NCBI GenBank assembly: GCA_003153375.1
Contig: PLYM01000261.1
Coordinates: 4,832 to 59,825, forward strand
DNA from: Planctomycetaceae bacterium
Lineage (GTDB): Bacteria; Planctomycetota; Planctomycetia; Pirellulales; PALSA-1355
Reading direction: 5' to 3'
DNA: 54,994 nucleotides
The translations under genes and the position numbers were made by a program. This document shows positions 1 to 7,936 of this stretch, piece by piece. Positions within the stretch are counted from its first letter, which is position 1, and the number at the start of each line of letters is the position of its first letter. The notes beneath the pieces are model-generated. The model made no database searches. It was not told the origin of the DNA and saw nothing but the letters and a program-made list of their open reading frames with translations.

Positions 1-2
1 AG

Positions 3-1118
3 ATCGACGCCGACAAGCACGGCGACCTGCACTATGTGCGCGTCTATTCGGGCGAGTTGAAAGCCAACTCGCGGGTGCTCAATCCGGGCAAGGACAAAAA
101 GGAAAACGTGCCGCAACTCTGGCACATTCAGGCCGATCGCCGCGAGCAGGTGCCCCTGGTCACGGCCGGCGATATCGTGGGTATCATCGGCCTGCGGCAT
201 TCGATCACCGGCGACACCTTATGCGACACGCAGGAGCCCATCCTGCTCGAGACGATTCAGTTCCCCGACACCGTGATCTCGATGGCCATCGAGCCCGAGA
301 CGTCGACCGAGCGGAAGAAACTGGCCGAAGTGCTGGAGATGATGAAGCGGCAGGATCCGACGTTCCGTGCCCTGGAAAACGAAGAGACCGGCCAGACGCT
401 GATCAGCGGCATGGGCGAATTGCACCTGGAAGTGATCAAGCACCGCCTACTGCGAGATTTCAATCTCGACGTTCGCGTACACAAGCCGCGGGTCAGCTAT
501 CGTGAAACGGTCGATCACGCGGCCGAGGTGGTGGGCGCCTGCCATCGCCAGCAAGGCGGCCAGACACTGTTTGCCGAAGTGAAGATTCGCATCGAGCCGT
601 ATCCCGCCGGCGGGCCGGGTGTGGTCGTCGTGCCGGGCGGGCCCAATGTGCTGCCCGAGCCGTATCTTTCGACCGTGATCGACGGGCTCACCGAGCAGGG
701 CCACGGCGGCGGGTTGCTGGGCAGCCCGTTGATGAAGGCCAAGATCACGGTTCTATCGGGCCAGGTACACGAGTTGGAATCGAATGAGATCGCGTTCCGT
801 TTCGCGGCGGCCGATGCGTTCAACAAGGGGCTGCAAGCCGCCGGCACCGTGCTGCTGGAGCCGATCATGAAGCTGCAAATCACCACGCCCGAGGAAAACC
901 TGGGCGATTTCATCAGCGATTTACAACAGCGGCGGGCCGTGATCACGCACACGGGCCACCGGGGCCGCAATGTCGTGGTGGAAGCCGAGGCGCCGTTGGC
1001 CAACTTATTCGGCTATTCCAGTGCCATGCGGGGTCTGAGCCAGGGTCGGGCCACGGCCACGATGGAACCAGCCGCCTATGGCCCGGCCCCGCCCGATGTG
1101 ACGCAATCGTTCATGTGA
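3..1118 (+). CDS. fusA: Elongation factor G, C-terminal part (5' end outside window)
   Basis: Translational GTPase that drives ribosomal translocation in the cytoplasm. The reading frame is open from base 3, so the GTPase domain lies upstream of the window; 371 residues of domains II-V are visible. Domain II reads DKHGDLHYVRVYSGEL, domain III has the family motif GMGELHLEVIKHRL, and domain V has VPLA-type APLANLFGYSSAMR followed by QGRATATMEP. Its place before rpsJ is the usual str/S10 arrangement, but no tuf gene follows. The domain IV tip, normally a Gly/Arg-rich SGGRGQYG-type loop, reads RQQGGQTLFAEV and is divergent. It could therefore be one of the paralogous EF-G classes that planctomycetes carry rather than the main one. 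The EF-G family call is secure; the subclass is not. Confidence 0.93.
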   Translation: MDADKHGDLHYVRVYSGELKANSRVLNPGKDKKENVPQLWHIQADRREQVPLVTAGDIVGIIGLRHSITGDTLCDTQEPILLETIQFPDTVISMAIEPETSTERKKLAEVLEMMKRQDPTFRALENEETGQTLISGMGELHLEVIKHRLLRDFNLDVRVHKPRVSYRETVDHAAEVVGACHRQQGGQTLFAEVKIRIEPYPAGGPGVVVVPGGPNVLPEPYLSTVIDGLTEQGHGGGLLGSPLMKAKITVLSGQVHELESNEIAFRFAAADAFNKGLQAAGTVLLEPIMKLQITTPEENLGDFISDLQQRRAVITHTGHRGRNVVVEAEAPLANLFGYSSAMRGLSQGRATATMEPAAYGPAPPDVTQSFM

Positions 1119-1442
1119 CGGTCGCGGGCCGATACGCGGTCTTTTGGGGCGTCGTGGTTCTTTTGAGCTGTAAAACTGGCCGGCCTGGTCAAGTTGTGCA
1201 GTTTCGGGTCGGTTCCCTTGCGGTCCGTCTGGCTGCGGCGGTTGGCAATGGGCAAGCAGTGCGGCCTGACCGGGGTGCATTCCCTTATTGGTCTTTGTTG
1301 ATCCATAATTTCACGATCGCGGCCGTTGACACTCCCAGAGAAAAGATTTAACATCCGTGGTTTGCCAATTAACCGAAACGGCGAGTTCACGCATTCCACG
1401 GGCCTCCCGCTAGGGGGGTTCGTTTAGCGACGGGAGTAGTTT
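1119..1442 (+). other. Intergenic region fusA-rpsJ, S10 operon leader
   Basis: No convincing gene is seen here; the small open frames have no recognisable product and poor codon bias. The region holds a good promoter (1326-1354). It then has a leader of about 80 bases before the GTG of rpsJ, with a small GC hairpin near 1405-1420 (CCTCCC, loop GCTA, GGGGGG including one G-T pair). S10 operon leaders in other bacteria are targets of L4 autoregulation; whether this one is cannot be told from sequence alone. Confidence 0.6.
1326..1354 (+). promoter_or_regulatory. Sigma70-type promoter for the S10 operon
   Basis: A perfect -35 box TTGACA (1326-1331), a 17-base spacer and a -10 box TAACAT (1349-1354, 4 of 6 consensus bases including the key T1, A2 and T6). 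It lies about 90 bases before the rpsJ start and is the best promoter match in the 324-base gap after fusA, so it probably drives the whole ribosomal cluster. Confidence 0.75.
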
Positions 1443-1772
1443 GTGGCGGGTCATTCGCAAGAGATTATTCGCATCCGGATGGAAGCTTACGACCACTCGG
1501 TGTTGGATCAAAGCGCGGCCGAAATTGTCGATACGGCCAAGCGGACCAACTCCGAGGTGCATGGCCCCATTCCGCTGCCCACGCGGATCGAGCGGTACAC
1601 CGTGTTGTCGAGTCCGCACGTCGACAAGAAGGCTCGCCAGCAATTCGAAATTCGCACGCACAAGCGTTTGATTGATATCGTTCAGGCCACGGCCAAGACG
1701 ATCGAAGCGTTGAACAAGTTGAGCCTGCCGGCTGGCGTTGATATCAAGATCAAGGCCTCGAGTCGGCACTAG
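1443..1772 (+). CDS. rpsJ: 30S ribosomal protein S10
   Basis: Small-subunit head protein and, in other bacteria, the NusB partner in antitermination. The 109-residue product shows the S10 core [14 protein letters not shown], then [23 protein letters not shown] and [13 protein letters not shown]. The chosen start is GTG at 1443, preceded by GGGAG at 1432-1436; no ATG is available at the right place. First gene after the promoter at 1326, followed at 148 bases by rplC. Length is slightly above the usual 102-105 because of a short N-terminal extension. Confidence 0.97.
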   Translation: MAGHSQEIIRIRMEAYDHSVLDQSAAEIVDTAKRTNSEVHGPIPLPTRIERYTVLSSPHVDKKARQQFEIRTHKRLIDIVQATAKTIEALNKLSLPAGVDIKIKASSRH

Positions 1773-1781
1773 TTGAGCACA

Positions 1782-1812
1782 TTGGCCGGCGGCCGATCGG
1801 GCGGCTGGCCAA
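1782..1812 (+). other. Stem-loop between rpsJ and rplC
   Basis: TTGGCCGGC (1782-1790) pairs with GCTGGCCAA (1804-1812) over nine positions with one G-T pair, closing a 13-base loop that itself contains the palindrome CCGATCGG. There is no T-run after it, so it is not a typical terminator. It may be an mRNA processing or regulatory structure. Confidence 0.45.
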
Positions 1813-1920
1813 GGCAATTTCAGCACATTTGGATTCTCCTATGCACTGGAAGCTCTGCGGGTAAAGCGAAGCCAGGTGCTTCGTCCTCCCGAGGGGCAAC
1901 CGACCACAGGAAAGATTGCG

Positions 1921-2607
1921 ATGGCTATCGGATTACTCGGCCGCAAGGTCGGGATGACGCAAATTTTTGATGAGAGCGGCAACGTGGTGCCGGTGACGGT
2001 GATTGAAGCCGGCCCCTGTCACGTGCTCCAGTTGCGCACGAAAGAGCGTGACGGATACGAAGCAGCCCAGTTGGGCTTTCGCGACAAGCCGCGTCGCCTT
2101 GCCAGTCGCAGTCAGCGTGGTCATGTTGCCAAGCTCGACAGCAAGCGTTCGAAGGCCCGCGCCAAAGCGGGTGTCGAGCCTCTCTCCAAGGCCGGTTGCG
2201 AGCCCCAGCGGTTCATCCGCGAATTCCGCGGCTCCATTGAAGGTCTGTCGGTCGGGCAAAAGCTCGACGTGACGCAATTCGCCGAAGTGAAGCGGGTTGA
2301 CATCGTGGGTGTCACCAAGGGTCGCGGCACCGCGGGCGTTATGGTGCGGCACAACTTCCAGGGCCAGCGTGCCTCGCACGGCGTCAAGAAGGTGCATCGT
2401 CATGCCGGCTCGATCGGTCAGAGCCAGTTTCCTGGCCACGTGCCCAAGGGCCGCCGCATGGCCGGTCAGTATGGCAATCAACGCAGCACGATGCGCAACC
2501 TGAAGCTGACGCGCGTCGACGCCGAGAACAACCTCCTGTTGGTCTACGGAGCCGTGCCTGGTCCAAACGGCGGCTACGTGATGATCAAAGTCGCCAATAA
2601 ATTGTAA
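1921..2607 (+). CDS. rplC: 50S ribosomal protein L3
   Basis: Early-assembly large-subunit protein whose loop reaches the peptidyl transferase centre. The product is 228 residues and begins MAIGLLGRKVGMTQIF, the family's standard N-terminus. The ATG at 1921 has a Shine-Dalgarno-like AGGAAAG about 7 bases upstream; the frame is open further upstream, but that part has no L3 similarity. The conserved SIGQ-Q-PG stretch, where PrmB methylates a glutamine in Proteobacteria, is present as SIGQSQFPG, followed by MAGQYGNQRST. Confidence 0.97.
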   Translation: MAIGLLGRKVGMTQIFDESGNVVPVTVIEAGPCHVLQLRTKERDGYEAAQLGFRDKPRRLASRSQRGHVAKLDSKRSKARAKAGVEPLSKAGCEPQRFIREFRGSIEGLSVGQKLDVTQFAEVKRVDIVGVTKGRGTAGVMVRHNFQGQRASHGVKKVHRHAGSIGQSQFPGHVPKGRRMAGQYGNQRSTMRNLKLTRVDAENNLLLVYGAVPGPNGGYVMIKVANKL

Positions 2608-2625
2608 TCGACGAAAGTAAGATCG

Positions 2626-3264
2626 ATGGCAAGTTTGACTGTTTACAACCGCGCCGGCAAAGAGGTGGGCACCTACGATATCGAGCCCACGGATCTGGCG
2701 CCGCGCATCAACAAGCAGTTGTTGCACGACGTGGTCGTGATGTATCAGTCGAACCTGCGGCTCGGCACGGCCAAGACCAAAAGCCGCGGCGAGGTGGCCG
2801 GTTCGACCAAGAAGATGTATCGCCAGAAGGGTACCGGCAACGCCCGGGCCGGCTCGCGGCGCAGTGGTATTCGTCGGGGCGGCGGACACATCTTCGCCAA
2901 GCGGCCTCGCGACTGGACCTATCGTCTGCCGCGCAAGGCCGTGCAATTGGCCACGCGCATGGCCCTGGCTTCGAAATTGAAGGACGGTCAGATAACCTTG
3001 ATCGACGACCTGGCCTTCGATGCTCCGAAAACCAAGGATATGGCTGTCATCCTCAAGGCGCTGAAGCTGTACGGGGGAAGCCTGTTGGTGGCCACGGCCG
3101 AGCATGACGTGAATGTTTACAAGAGTGCCCGCAATATCGATCGTGTGACGGTCTCGCCAGTTGCCGGGTTGACGGCCCTGGCTGTGTTGCAGCCAACGCG
3201 GTTGTTGTTGACCAAGGCAGCGCTCGATGCCCTGAAGACCCGAGCGAAGAAAAAGGCCGACTGA
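2626..3264 (+). CDS. rplD: 50S ribosomal protein L4
   Basis: Exit-tunnel protein and, in some bacteria, the autoregulator of the S10 operon. The 212-residue product has the tunnel loop KMYRQKGTGNARAGSRRSG followed by GGGHIFAKRPRDW, and the C-terminal part with LLVATAEHDVNVYKSARNI. The ATG start lies 18 bases after rplC, within the operon. Length is normal for L4 (about 200-210). Confidence 0.97.
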   Translation: MASLTVYNRAGKEVGTYDIEPTDLAPRINKQLLHDVVVMYQSNLRLGTAKTKSRGEVAGSTKKMYRQKGTGNARAGSRRSGIRRGGGHIFAKRPRDWTYRLPRKAVQLATRMALASKLKDGQITLIDDLAFDAPKTKDMAVILKALKLYGGSLLVATAEHDVNVYKSARNIDRVTVSPVAGLTALAVLQPTRLLLTKAALDALKTRAKKKAD

Positions 3265-3345
3265 GTGGCCGCAATGGTGGGTCCGGTTAGGACCGTCAGG
3301 GCAAGGGTGTCACGCGGTTTGGGAAATTCATAGGAAAGACAGTCG

Positions 3346-3660
3346 ATGGCCAGCGAAGCAACCGAAAGCACGACTCACAGGCTTGCGCCGCACCAGATCA
3401 TTTTGCGTCCCCTGGTCACGGAAAAGGGGATGCACCGCTCGACGCGCTACAACGCCTATGCGTTCGAGATCAATCGTCAGGCGAACAAGGATGACGTCCG
3501 CCGGGCCGTCGAGGAGTTGTTCAACGTCAAAGTGTTGCGGGTCCACACGCAGAATCGCAAGGGCAAGCCGCGTCGCTCCCGCTTCAGCAGCGGCCACACG
3601 AAAGATTGGAAGAAGGCGATCGTCACCCTCCACTCGGAGAATCGGATCGACTTCTTCTAG
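3346..3660 (+). CDS. rplW: 50S ribosomal protein L23
   Basis: L23 sits at the tunnel exit and docks trigger factor and SRP. The 104-residue product shows HQIILRPLVTEKGMH near the N-terminus, YAFEINRQANKDDVRRAVEELFNVKV in the core, and the basic loop RKGKPRRSRF. It lies 81 bases after rplD and 80 bases before rplB, in the canonical L3-L4-L23-L2 order. Confidence 0.97.
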   Translation: MASEATESTTHRLAPHQIILRPLVTEKGMHRSTRYNAYAFEINRQANKDDVRRAVEELFNVKVLRVHTQNRKGKPRRSRFSSGHTKDWKKAIVTLHSENRIDFF

Positions 3661-3740
3661 GAGATGGCTTGCGCTTTGGCCGGCCGCCGGAAGTTCGGTC
3701 GTCACGCTTACTAGTTACCGCGAGTTGAAAGAATCAAGAC

Positions 3741-4598
3741 ATGGGCATTCGACGATATAAACCAGTCACTCCCGGGCGCCGCGGCGCAACGGTCAGTGAT
3801 TTTGCCGAATTGACTCCCTCGGCCAAGGTCGAGAAGAGTTTGGTGGTGCCCAAGCACAAGACCGGCGGTCGCAATAATCAGGGTCGGATCACGTCTCGGC
3901 ATCGCGGCGGTGGTCACAAGCGGATGTACCGGCTGATCGATTTTCGTCGCAACAAAGACGGCGTGCCGGCCCGCGTGCACAGCGTGCAATACGACCCGAA
4001 TCGCAGTGCCCGCATCGCCTTGCTCTATTACGTCGACGGTGAGAAGCGCTACATTCTGGCCCCGCACGGTCTCAAGGCCGGCGACCAGGTGGTCAGCGGC
4101 CCCGAGGCACCCCCGTCGGTGGGTAATTGCCTGCCGCTGAAGAATATTCCGCTGGGTTTGCCGATCCACAACATCGAGTTGCAGCCTGGTCAAGGCGGTC
4201 GCTTGTGCCGTTCGGCCGGAGTGAGCGCCACCTTGGCTGCTCGCGAGGCCGACTGGGCGCAGATCAACTTGCCGAGTGGTGAAATTCGCCGTATTCCGTC
4301 GGCTTGTCGGGCCACGGTGGGTACGATCGGCAATCCGGATCACGACGCGGTGGTGATTGGCAAGGCGGGTCGCAATCGCTGGCTCGGCCATCGGCCCCAC
4401 GTGCGCGGCACGGCCATGAACCCGATCGATCATCCGCACGGCGGTGGCGAAGGCCGCACCAAGGGCGGTCGTCATCCGGTGAGTCCCGAGGGCAAGCCCT
4501 CCAAGGGCGGCGGCACGCGGAAGCGTCGCAAGCCGTCGAACGCCGCGATCATTCGTCGCCGTCGTTCGCGTCGTTATGGACAATTGAAGATTCGATAG
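3741..4598 (+). CDS. rplB: 50S ribosomal protein L2
   Basis: L2 is needed for subunit association and the peptidyl transferase centre. The 285-residue product starts [15 protein letters not shown] and carries the signature [20 protein letters not shown], containing the conserved functional histidine. The central [19 protein letters not shown] and the C-terminal [12 protein letters not shown] are also family-standard. The length is typical (about 275). Confidence 0.98.
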   Translation: MGIRRYKPVTPGRRGATVSDFAELTPSAKVEKSLVVPKHKTGGRNNQGRITSRHRGGGHKRMYRLIDFRRNKDGVPARVHSVQYDPNRSARIALLYYVDGEKRYILAPHGLKAGDQVVSGPEAPPSVGNCLPLKNIPLGLPIHNIELQPGQGGRLCRSAGVSATLAAREADWAQINLPSGEIRRIPSACRATVGTIGNPDHDAVVIGKAGRNRWLGHRPHVRGTAMNPIDHPHGGGEGRTKGGRHPVSPEGKPSKGGGTRKRRKPSNAAIIRRRRSRRYGQLKIR

Positions 4599-4620
4599 GA
4601 AAAAACGCAGACAATTTCGT

Positions 4621-4650
4621 GGCGGCCAGTCAACAGGGTACAGGGCCGCC
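4621..4650 (+). other. Stem-loop upstream of rpsS
   Basis: GGCGGCC (4621-4627) and GGCCGCC (4644-4650) form a perfect seven-base inverted repeat around a 16-base loop. The same arms with the same 16-base spacing recur between adk and map (13784-13813). No T-run follows. Seven GC-only pairs can arise by chance in DNA this GC rich. Confidence 0.4.
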
Positions 4651-4677
4651 GCCAGGCTATAGCGAGCAAGTGAAGCG

Positions 4678-4947
4678 ATGGGACGATCACTCAAAAAGGG
4701 CCCCTTTGTCAATCCAAAGCTGTTCCAGAAAGTGGAGCGGATGGCGAGCCAGGGGATCAAGGAACCGGTCAAGACGTGGGCCCGTGCCTGCACGATCGTT
4801 CCGGAGTTCGTGGGCCACACGTTCATGGTTCACAACGGCAAGCTGCACATCAAGGTGTTCGTGACCGAAGACATGGTCGGCCACAAGTTGGGTGAGTTTT
4901 CGCCGACGCGGACGTTTCGCGGTCACGGCGGCAAAGGTAAGCGGTAG
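4678..4947 (+). CDS. rpsS: 30S ribosomal protein S19
   Basis: Head protein that contacts S13 and the A-site tRNA region. The 89-residue product starts [16 protein letters not shown] and ends with [20 protein letters not shown], both family hallmarks. The gene is followed by a tandem repeat in which the last codons and stop are partly duplicated (4927-4980), then rplV. Confidence 0.98.
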   Translation: MGRSLKKGPFVNPKLFQKVERMASQGIKEPVKTWARACTIVPEFVGHTFMVHNGKLHIKVFVTEDMVGHKLGEFSPTRTFRGHGGKGKR

Positions 4948-4980
4948 TGCGGCAAGAGATAAGGCGGCAAGCGGTAGTAA
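4927..4980 (+). repeat. Imperfect tandem repeat duplicating the rpsS 3' end
   Basis: The last codons of rpsS plus its stop (4927-4948, beginning GGCGGCAA and ending GCGGTAGT) are echoed at 4949-4962 (GCGGCAAGAGATAA) and again at 4963-4980 (GGCGGCAAGCGGTAGTAA). Each copy has an in-frame-looking stop. The repeat fills the gap to the ribosome binding region of rplV. Confidence 0.6.
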
Positions 4981-4992
4981 AGGAAATCGATC

Positions 4993-5325
4993 ATGGCCTA
5001 CGACGCCGTTCATAAATATGCTCGCATCAGCGCCAGTAAGGTGCGGCCGCTGGCCGATTTGATTCGCGGCAAGCACGCCGACGAAGCGCTGGACCTGTTG
5101 CGGTATCAGCCGCAGCGCGGGGCGCGCATGTTGGAGAAGGTGTTGAAAAGCGCCCTCGGCAACGCCGAGGATCGCCGGGCCTCGACGGTCAGTGAGTTGG
5201 TCGTGGTTGACGCTCGAGTGGACGAGGGGCCGATGTTCAAGCGCATTCGTCCTCGGGCCCGCGGCATGGCGTTCATGATCAAGAAGCGGATGTCGCACAT
5301 TCGGGTGTCGGTCGACACGATTTGA
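4993..5325 (+). CDS. rplV: 50S ribosomal protein L22
   Basis: Tunnel-wall protein, a known site of macrolide resistance changes. The 110-residue product shows the core YARISASKVRPLADLIRGK, the alpha-helical region LEKVLKSALGNAED and the C-terminal hairpin RIRPRARGMAFMIKKRMSHIRV. It sits 45 bases after rpsS. AAGGA lies about 7 bases before the ATG (4980-4984). Confidence 0.97.
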   Translation: MAYDAVHKYARISASKVRPLADLIRGKHADEALDLLRYQPQRGARMLEKVLKSALGNAEDRRASTVSELVVVDARVDEGPMFKRIRPRARGMAFMIKKRMSHIRVSVDTI

Positions 5326-5383
5326 CGATTGTTTTCCGTGGACGCGAGACCTGACCAACCGTCAGTTTGAAAGAGCCAAGTAT

Positions 5384-6082
5384 ATGGGTCAAAAAGTCAA
5401 TCCAACCGGGTTTCGCACGGGCATCATGATCGGCTGGAAGAGCCGCTGGTATGCCTCGAAGCAAGAGTTCGCGAACCTGCTCATCGAAGACCATAAGATT
5501 CGCAAGTTCGTCAAGGACAAGTACAAGTTCGCCGGCATTCCCAAGATCGAGATCGAGCGGACCCGCGACGAAGTCAAGGTGATCATGCACACGGCGCGGC
5601 CGGGCATTATCATCGGCCGCAAGGGCCAGGAAGTGGAACGCTTGCAGGGCGAGCTGCAGGACCTGGTCGGGCGGCGGATCAATATCAAGATCGAGGAAAT
5701 CGCCCGGCCCGAGATCATGGCCCAGTTGGTGGCCGAGGATATCGCCGAGCAGTTGGCCAAGCGGGCCAGTTTCCGTCGCTGCATGAAGCGGGCCATGGAA
5801 ACCACGATGGAAGCCGGCGCGAAAGGGATCAAGATTCAACTGGCCGGGCGCTTGGGCGGTTCGGAAATGGCACGCCGCGAGAAGGCGATCGCCGGTTCGA
5901 TTCCGCTGTCGACGCTCAGGGCCAAGATCGATTACGGATTTACCGAAGCAATGACGGCCCAGGGACACATCGGTGTCCAGGTGTGGGTCAACCAAGGCAT
6001 GTATCACGAGGACCAGACCGATGGCGTTGATGCCCAAGCGGGTGAAGCACCGAAAAAGCCAAAGAGGACGTATAAAAGGTAA
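5384..6082 (+). CDS. rpsC: 30S ribosomal protein S3
   Basis: S3 forms part of the mRNA entry tunnel. The 232-residue product starts MGQKVNPTGFRTGI, has the KH-domain motif GIIIGRKGQEVERL and the C-terminal domain GRLGGSEMARREKAIAGSIPLSTLRAKIDYG. The basic tail ending PKKPKRTYKR is read over the first 62 bases of rplP in another frame, which is an unusually large overlap for this operon. Confidence 0.97.
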   Translation: MGQKVNPTGFRTGIMIGWKSRWYASKQEFANLLIEDHKIRKFVKDKYKFAGIPKIEIERTRDEVKVIMHTARPGIIIGRKGQEVERLQGELQDLVGRRINIKIEEIARPEIMAQLVAEDIAEQLAKRASFRRCMKRAMETTMEAGAKGIKIQLAGRLGGSEMARREKAIAGSIPLSTLRAKIDYGFTEAMTAQGHIGVQVWVNQGMYHEDQTDGVDAQAGEAPKKPKRTYKR

Positions 6083-6437
6083 CGCCACGCGGGGCAACCG
6101 TGTCGTCTTCGGTGATTTCGGCTTGCAGTCCACGCAAGGTGGCTGGGTGAGCGCCGCGACCATCGAAGCTGGCCGCGTGGCGGCGTCGCAGTACATGCGG
6201 AACGAAGGCCGCCTGTACATCCGCGTTTTTCCGCACAAGTCCGTGACATCCATCCCGCTCGAAACCCGCATGGGTAAGGGTAAGGGCGAGCCGGAGTTTT
6301 GGGCGGCCGTGGTGCGGCCCGGCACGATGTTGTATGAGATTTCGGGCGTGACCGAAGAGGCCGCGCGGATGTGTTTCGCGCGGTTGGCGCACAAGATGCC
6401 CGTTCGCGTGCGATTCGTTCGCCGCCGATCGGCCTAG
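6021..6437 (+). CDS. rplP: 50S ribosomal protein L16
   Basis: L16 organises the A-site side of the peptidyl transferase centre. The 138-residue product begins MALMPKRVKHRKSQRGRIKG, matching the family N-terminus (MLMPKR-type), so the ATG at 6021 is preferred; an ATG at 6030 (MPKRVKH) is the alternative. The frame extends upstream without L16 similarity. The start lies inside the 3' end of rpsC (62-base overlap), so translation of the two may be coupled. The C-terminal half has the family's HKSVTSIPLETRMGKGKGEPEFW. Confidence 0.96.
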   Translation: MALMPKRVKHRKSQRGRIKGNATRGNRVVFGDFGLQSTQGGWVSAATIEAGRVAASQYMRNEGRLYIRVFPHKSVTSIPLETRMGKGKGEPEFWAAVVRPGTMLYEISGVTEEAARMCFARLAHKMPVRVRFVRRRSA

Positions 6438-6470
6438 TGATTTTGTGGTGTCCGTGATTTTCGTGTGAGC
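6437..6470 (+). repeat. Two-copy tandem repeat after the rplP stop
   Basis: Two adjacent 17-base units, 6437-6453 and 6454-6470, both begin GTGATTTT and share further GTG motifs (GTGGTGTCC against CGTGTGAGC). The first unit starts on the last base of the rplP stop codon. It resembles the other stop-adjacent repeats in this cluster. Confidence 0.4.
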
Positions 6471-6504
6471 CGCGTTCTTGACCTGTTCGAGCGAGTGACG
6501 AGCT

Positions 6505-6705
6505 ATGACCAAAGCCAGTGAACTCCGAGAAATGAGCGACGAGCAGTTGTTGCTCACGGAGAAGGAGGCCGCCGAAGGCCTGTTCAAGATGCGCATCCAA
6601 GCCCAGACCGAGCGGCTCAGTTCTCAGAGCGACGTGCGCAAGGCACGCCGCCTGATCGCTCGCGTCAAGACGATTCAGACCGAACGCGCGGCCCAATCCA
6701 AGTAA
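6505..6705 (+). CDS. rpmC: 50S ribosomal protein L29
   Basis: Small two-helix protein near the tunnel exit. The 66-residue product reads [32 protein letters not shown] at its N-terminal half (in parts), with the family-typical R-QTERL-S and [15 protein letters not shown]. Position between rplP and rpsQ is canonical. Confidence 0.96.
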   Translation: MTKASELREMSDEQLLLTEKEAAEGLFKMRIQAQTERLSSQSDVRKARRLIARVKTIQTERAAQSK

Positions 6706-6731
6706 ACGTCCGGCCAATTAAAGTAACTTCC

Positions 6732-7028
6732 ATGCCCAAGAATATTTCCATTGGTGTCGTCACGAGTGACAAGATGGCCAAGACCCGCCGGGTCGAGATT
6801 CCGCGTTTGGTGCGGCATCCGAAGTACGGCAAGATCTTGCGTCGCAAGACCGTGTGCCACGTTCACGATGAGTCGGAAGAGGCCCATATCGGCGACACGG
6901 TCGAGATTCGCGAATCGCGTCCGCGCAGCAAGACCAAGCGGTGGGAGTTGGTGCGCGTGATCTCGAAGAGTCGCCTGGTCGACATCGCGGCCATGCGATC
7001 CGCAGCCCGCGACGAGAGCGAAGTTTAA
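6732..7028 (+). CDS. rpsQ: 30S ribosomal protein S17
   Basis: OB-fold protein of the small-subunit body. The 98-residue product shows [16 protein letters not shown], the conserved [19 protein letters not shown] and [23 protein letters not shown]. It is slightly longer than usual (about 85) through a C-terminal tail. It lies 26 bases after rpmC. Confidence 0.97.
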   Translation: MPKNISIGVVTSDKMAKTRRVEIPRLVRHPKYGKILRRKTVCHVHDESEEAHIGDTVEIRESRPRSKTKRWELVRVISKSRLVDIAAMRSAARDESEV

Positions 7029-7106
7029 GACGCCGCGCGAGCGCGAGAACCACGGAACGATTTAGCGGCCCCGGCGCTTTTGAGATAGTCCTTGCAGGTG
7101 TGATTC

Positions 7107-7475
7107 ATGATTCAGATGCAAACCAGGTTGAATGTCGCCGACAACACGGGCGCCAAAGAGGTCATGTGCATCAAGGTGCTTGGCGGCACCCACCGACGCA
7201 CGGCCGGGCTGGGTGATATCGTGGTGTGCAGCGTCAAGAGCGTGATTCCCGGCAGCGAAGTGAAGAAGAAGAGCGTCGTGCGCGGGGTGATCGTGCGTTG
7301 CCGGAAGCCGACTCGCCGCGTGGACGGTAGCTATGTCCGCTTCGACACCAACGCGATCGTGATTATCGACAACGACAAGAATCCCCGCGGCACGCGTATT
7401 TTCGGCGCGGTGGCCCGTGAGCTGCGAGACCGGAATTTCATGAAAATCGTGAGCCTCGCGAGCGAGGTGGTGTGA
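7107..7475 (+). CDS. rplN: 50S ribosomal protein L14
   Basis: Subunit-interface protein and the docking site of RsfS. The 122-residue product starts [20 protein letters not shown] and ends [20 protein letters not shown], both diagnostic. Its stop codon overlaps the start of rplX, so the two are translationally coupled. Confidence 0.98.
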   Translation: MIQMQTRLNVADNTGAKEVMCIKVLGGTHRRTAGLGDIVVCSVKSVIPGSEVKKKSVVRGVIVRCRKPTRRVDGSYVRFDTNAIVIIDNDKNPRGTRIFGAVARELRDRNFMKIVSLASEVV

Positions 7476-7819
7476 TGCATATTCGAGTTGACGACATCGT
7501 GGAAGTGATCACGGGCGAAGACCGCGTGCGAGCCAAGGTGCTCAAGGTGCTGCGCGACGTCGACAAGGTCGTGGTCGAGGGCGTGAATCGGGTCTATCGG
7601 CATATCCGCCGCAGCCAGAAGAACACGCAGGGCGGCCGGCTGTCGAAGGAGATGCCGATCTCGATTTCGAACGTGCTGCTGGTGTGTACCGCTTGCGGCA
7701 AGCCGACGCGCACCGGCGCACGGTTTCGCCAGGATGGCACCAAGGAGCGGTTCTGCAAGAAGTGCAGCGCGGCGATCGGCGTGATCGCGCCGCCCCGCAA
7801 ATCGAGAGCCAGCAAGTAA
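7475..7819 (+). CDS. rplX: 50S ribosomal protein L24, zinc-ribbon form
   Basis: Assembly-initiator protein with an N-terminal KOW motif (DIVEVITGEDRVRAKVLKV). The ATG at 7475 shares its A with the TGA of rplN; a GTG at 7472 gives one extra residue and is the alternative. The 114-residue product carries Cys71-x2-Cys74 and Cys94-x2-Cys97 (VCTACGKPTRTG and RFCKKC), an intact C-terminal zinc ribbon that many bacterial L24 proteins have lost. It is followed by a two-copy tandem repeat. Confidence 0.96.
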   Translation: MHIRVDDIVEVITGEDRVRAKVLKVLRDVDKVVVEGVNRVYRHIRRSQKNTQGGRLSKEMPISISNVLLVCTACGKPTRTGARFRQDGTKERFCKKCSAAIGVIAPPRKSRASK

Positions 7820-7829
7820 GGCCGCCCGA

Positions 7830-7871
7830 TGTGGCGAAGCGAGTAGCCAGTGTGGCAAAGCGAGTGGAATC
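7830..7871 (+). repeat. Two-copy 21-base tandem repeat after rplX
   Basis: Units 7830-7850 and 7851-7871 share TGTGGC(G/A)AAGCGAGT at their left ends and then diverge. The unit loosely resembles the rplX tail (CCAGCAAGTAAG). It lies 10 bases after the stop codon in the 117-base gap before rplE. Confidence 0.5.
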
Positions 7872-7936
7872 GTTAAGCGGTGTGAGTGGACGGGTGTTGA
7901 ACTGGACGCGTGAAATTGAACGGCGGCGAATGAACC

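Noticed and set aside
1115-1351. A 78-codon frame just after fusA
   Set aside because: It overlaps the fusA stop and the S10 promoter, lacks a binding site and has no recognisable product.
1933-6394. Long open frames on the - strand opposite rplC, rplB and rpsC (around 370-390 codons each)
   Set aside because: The + strand carries unmistakable ribosomal proteins over all of these positions.
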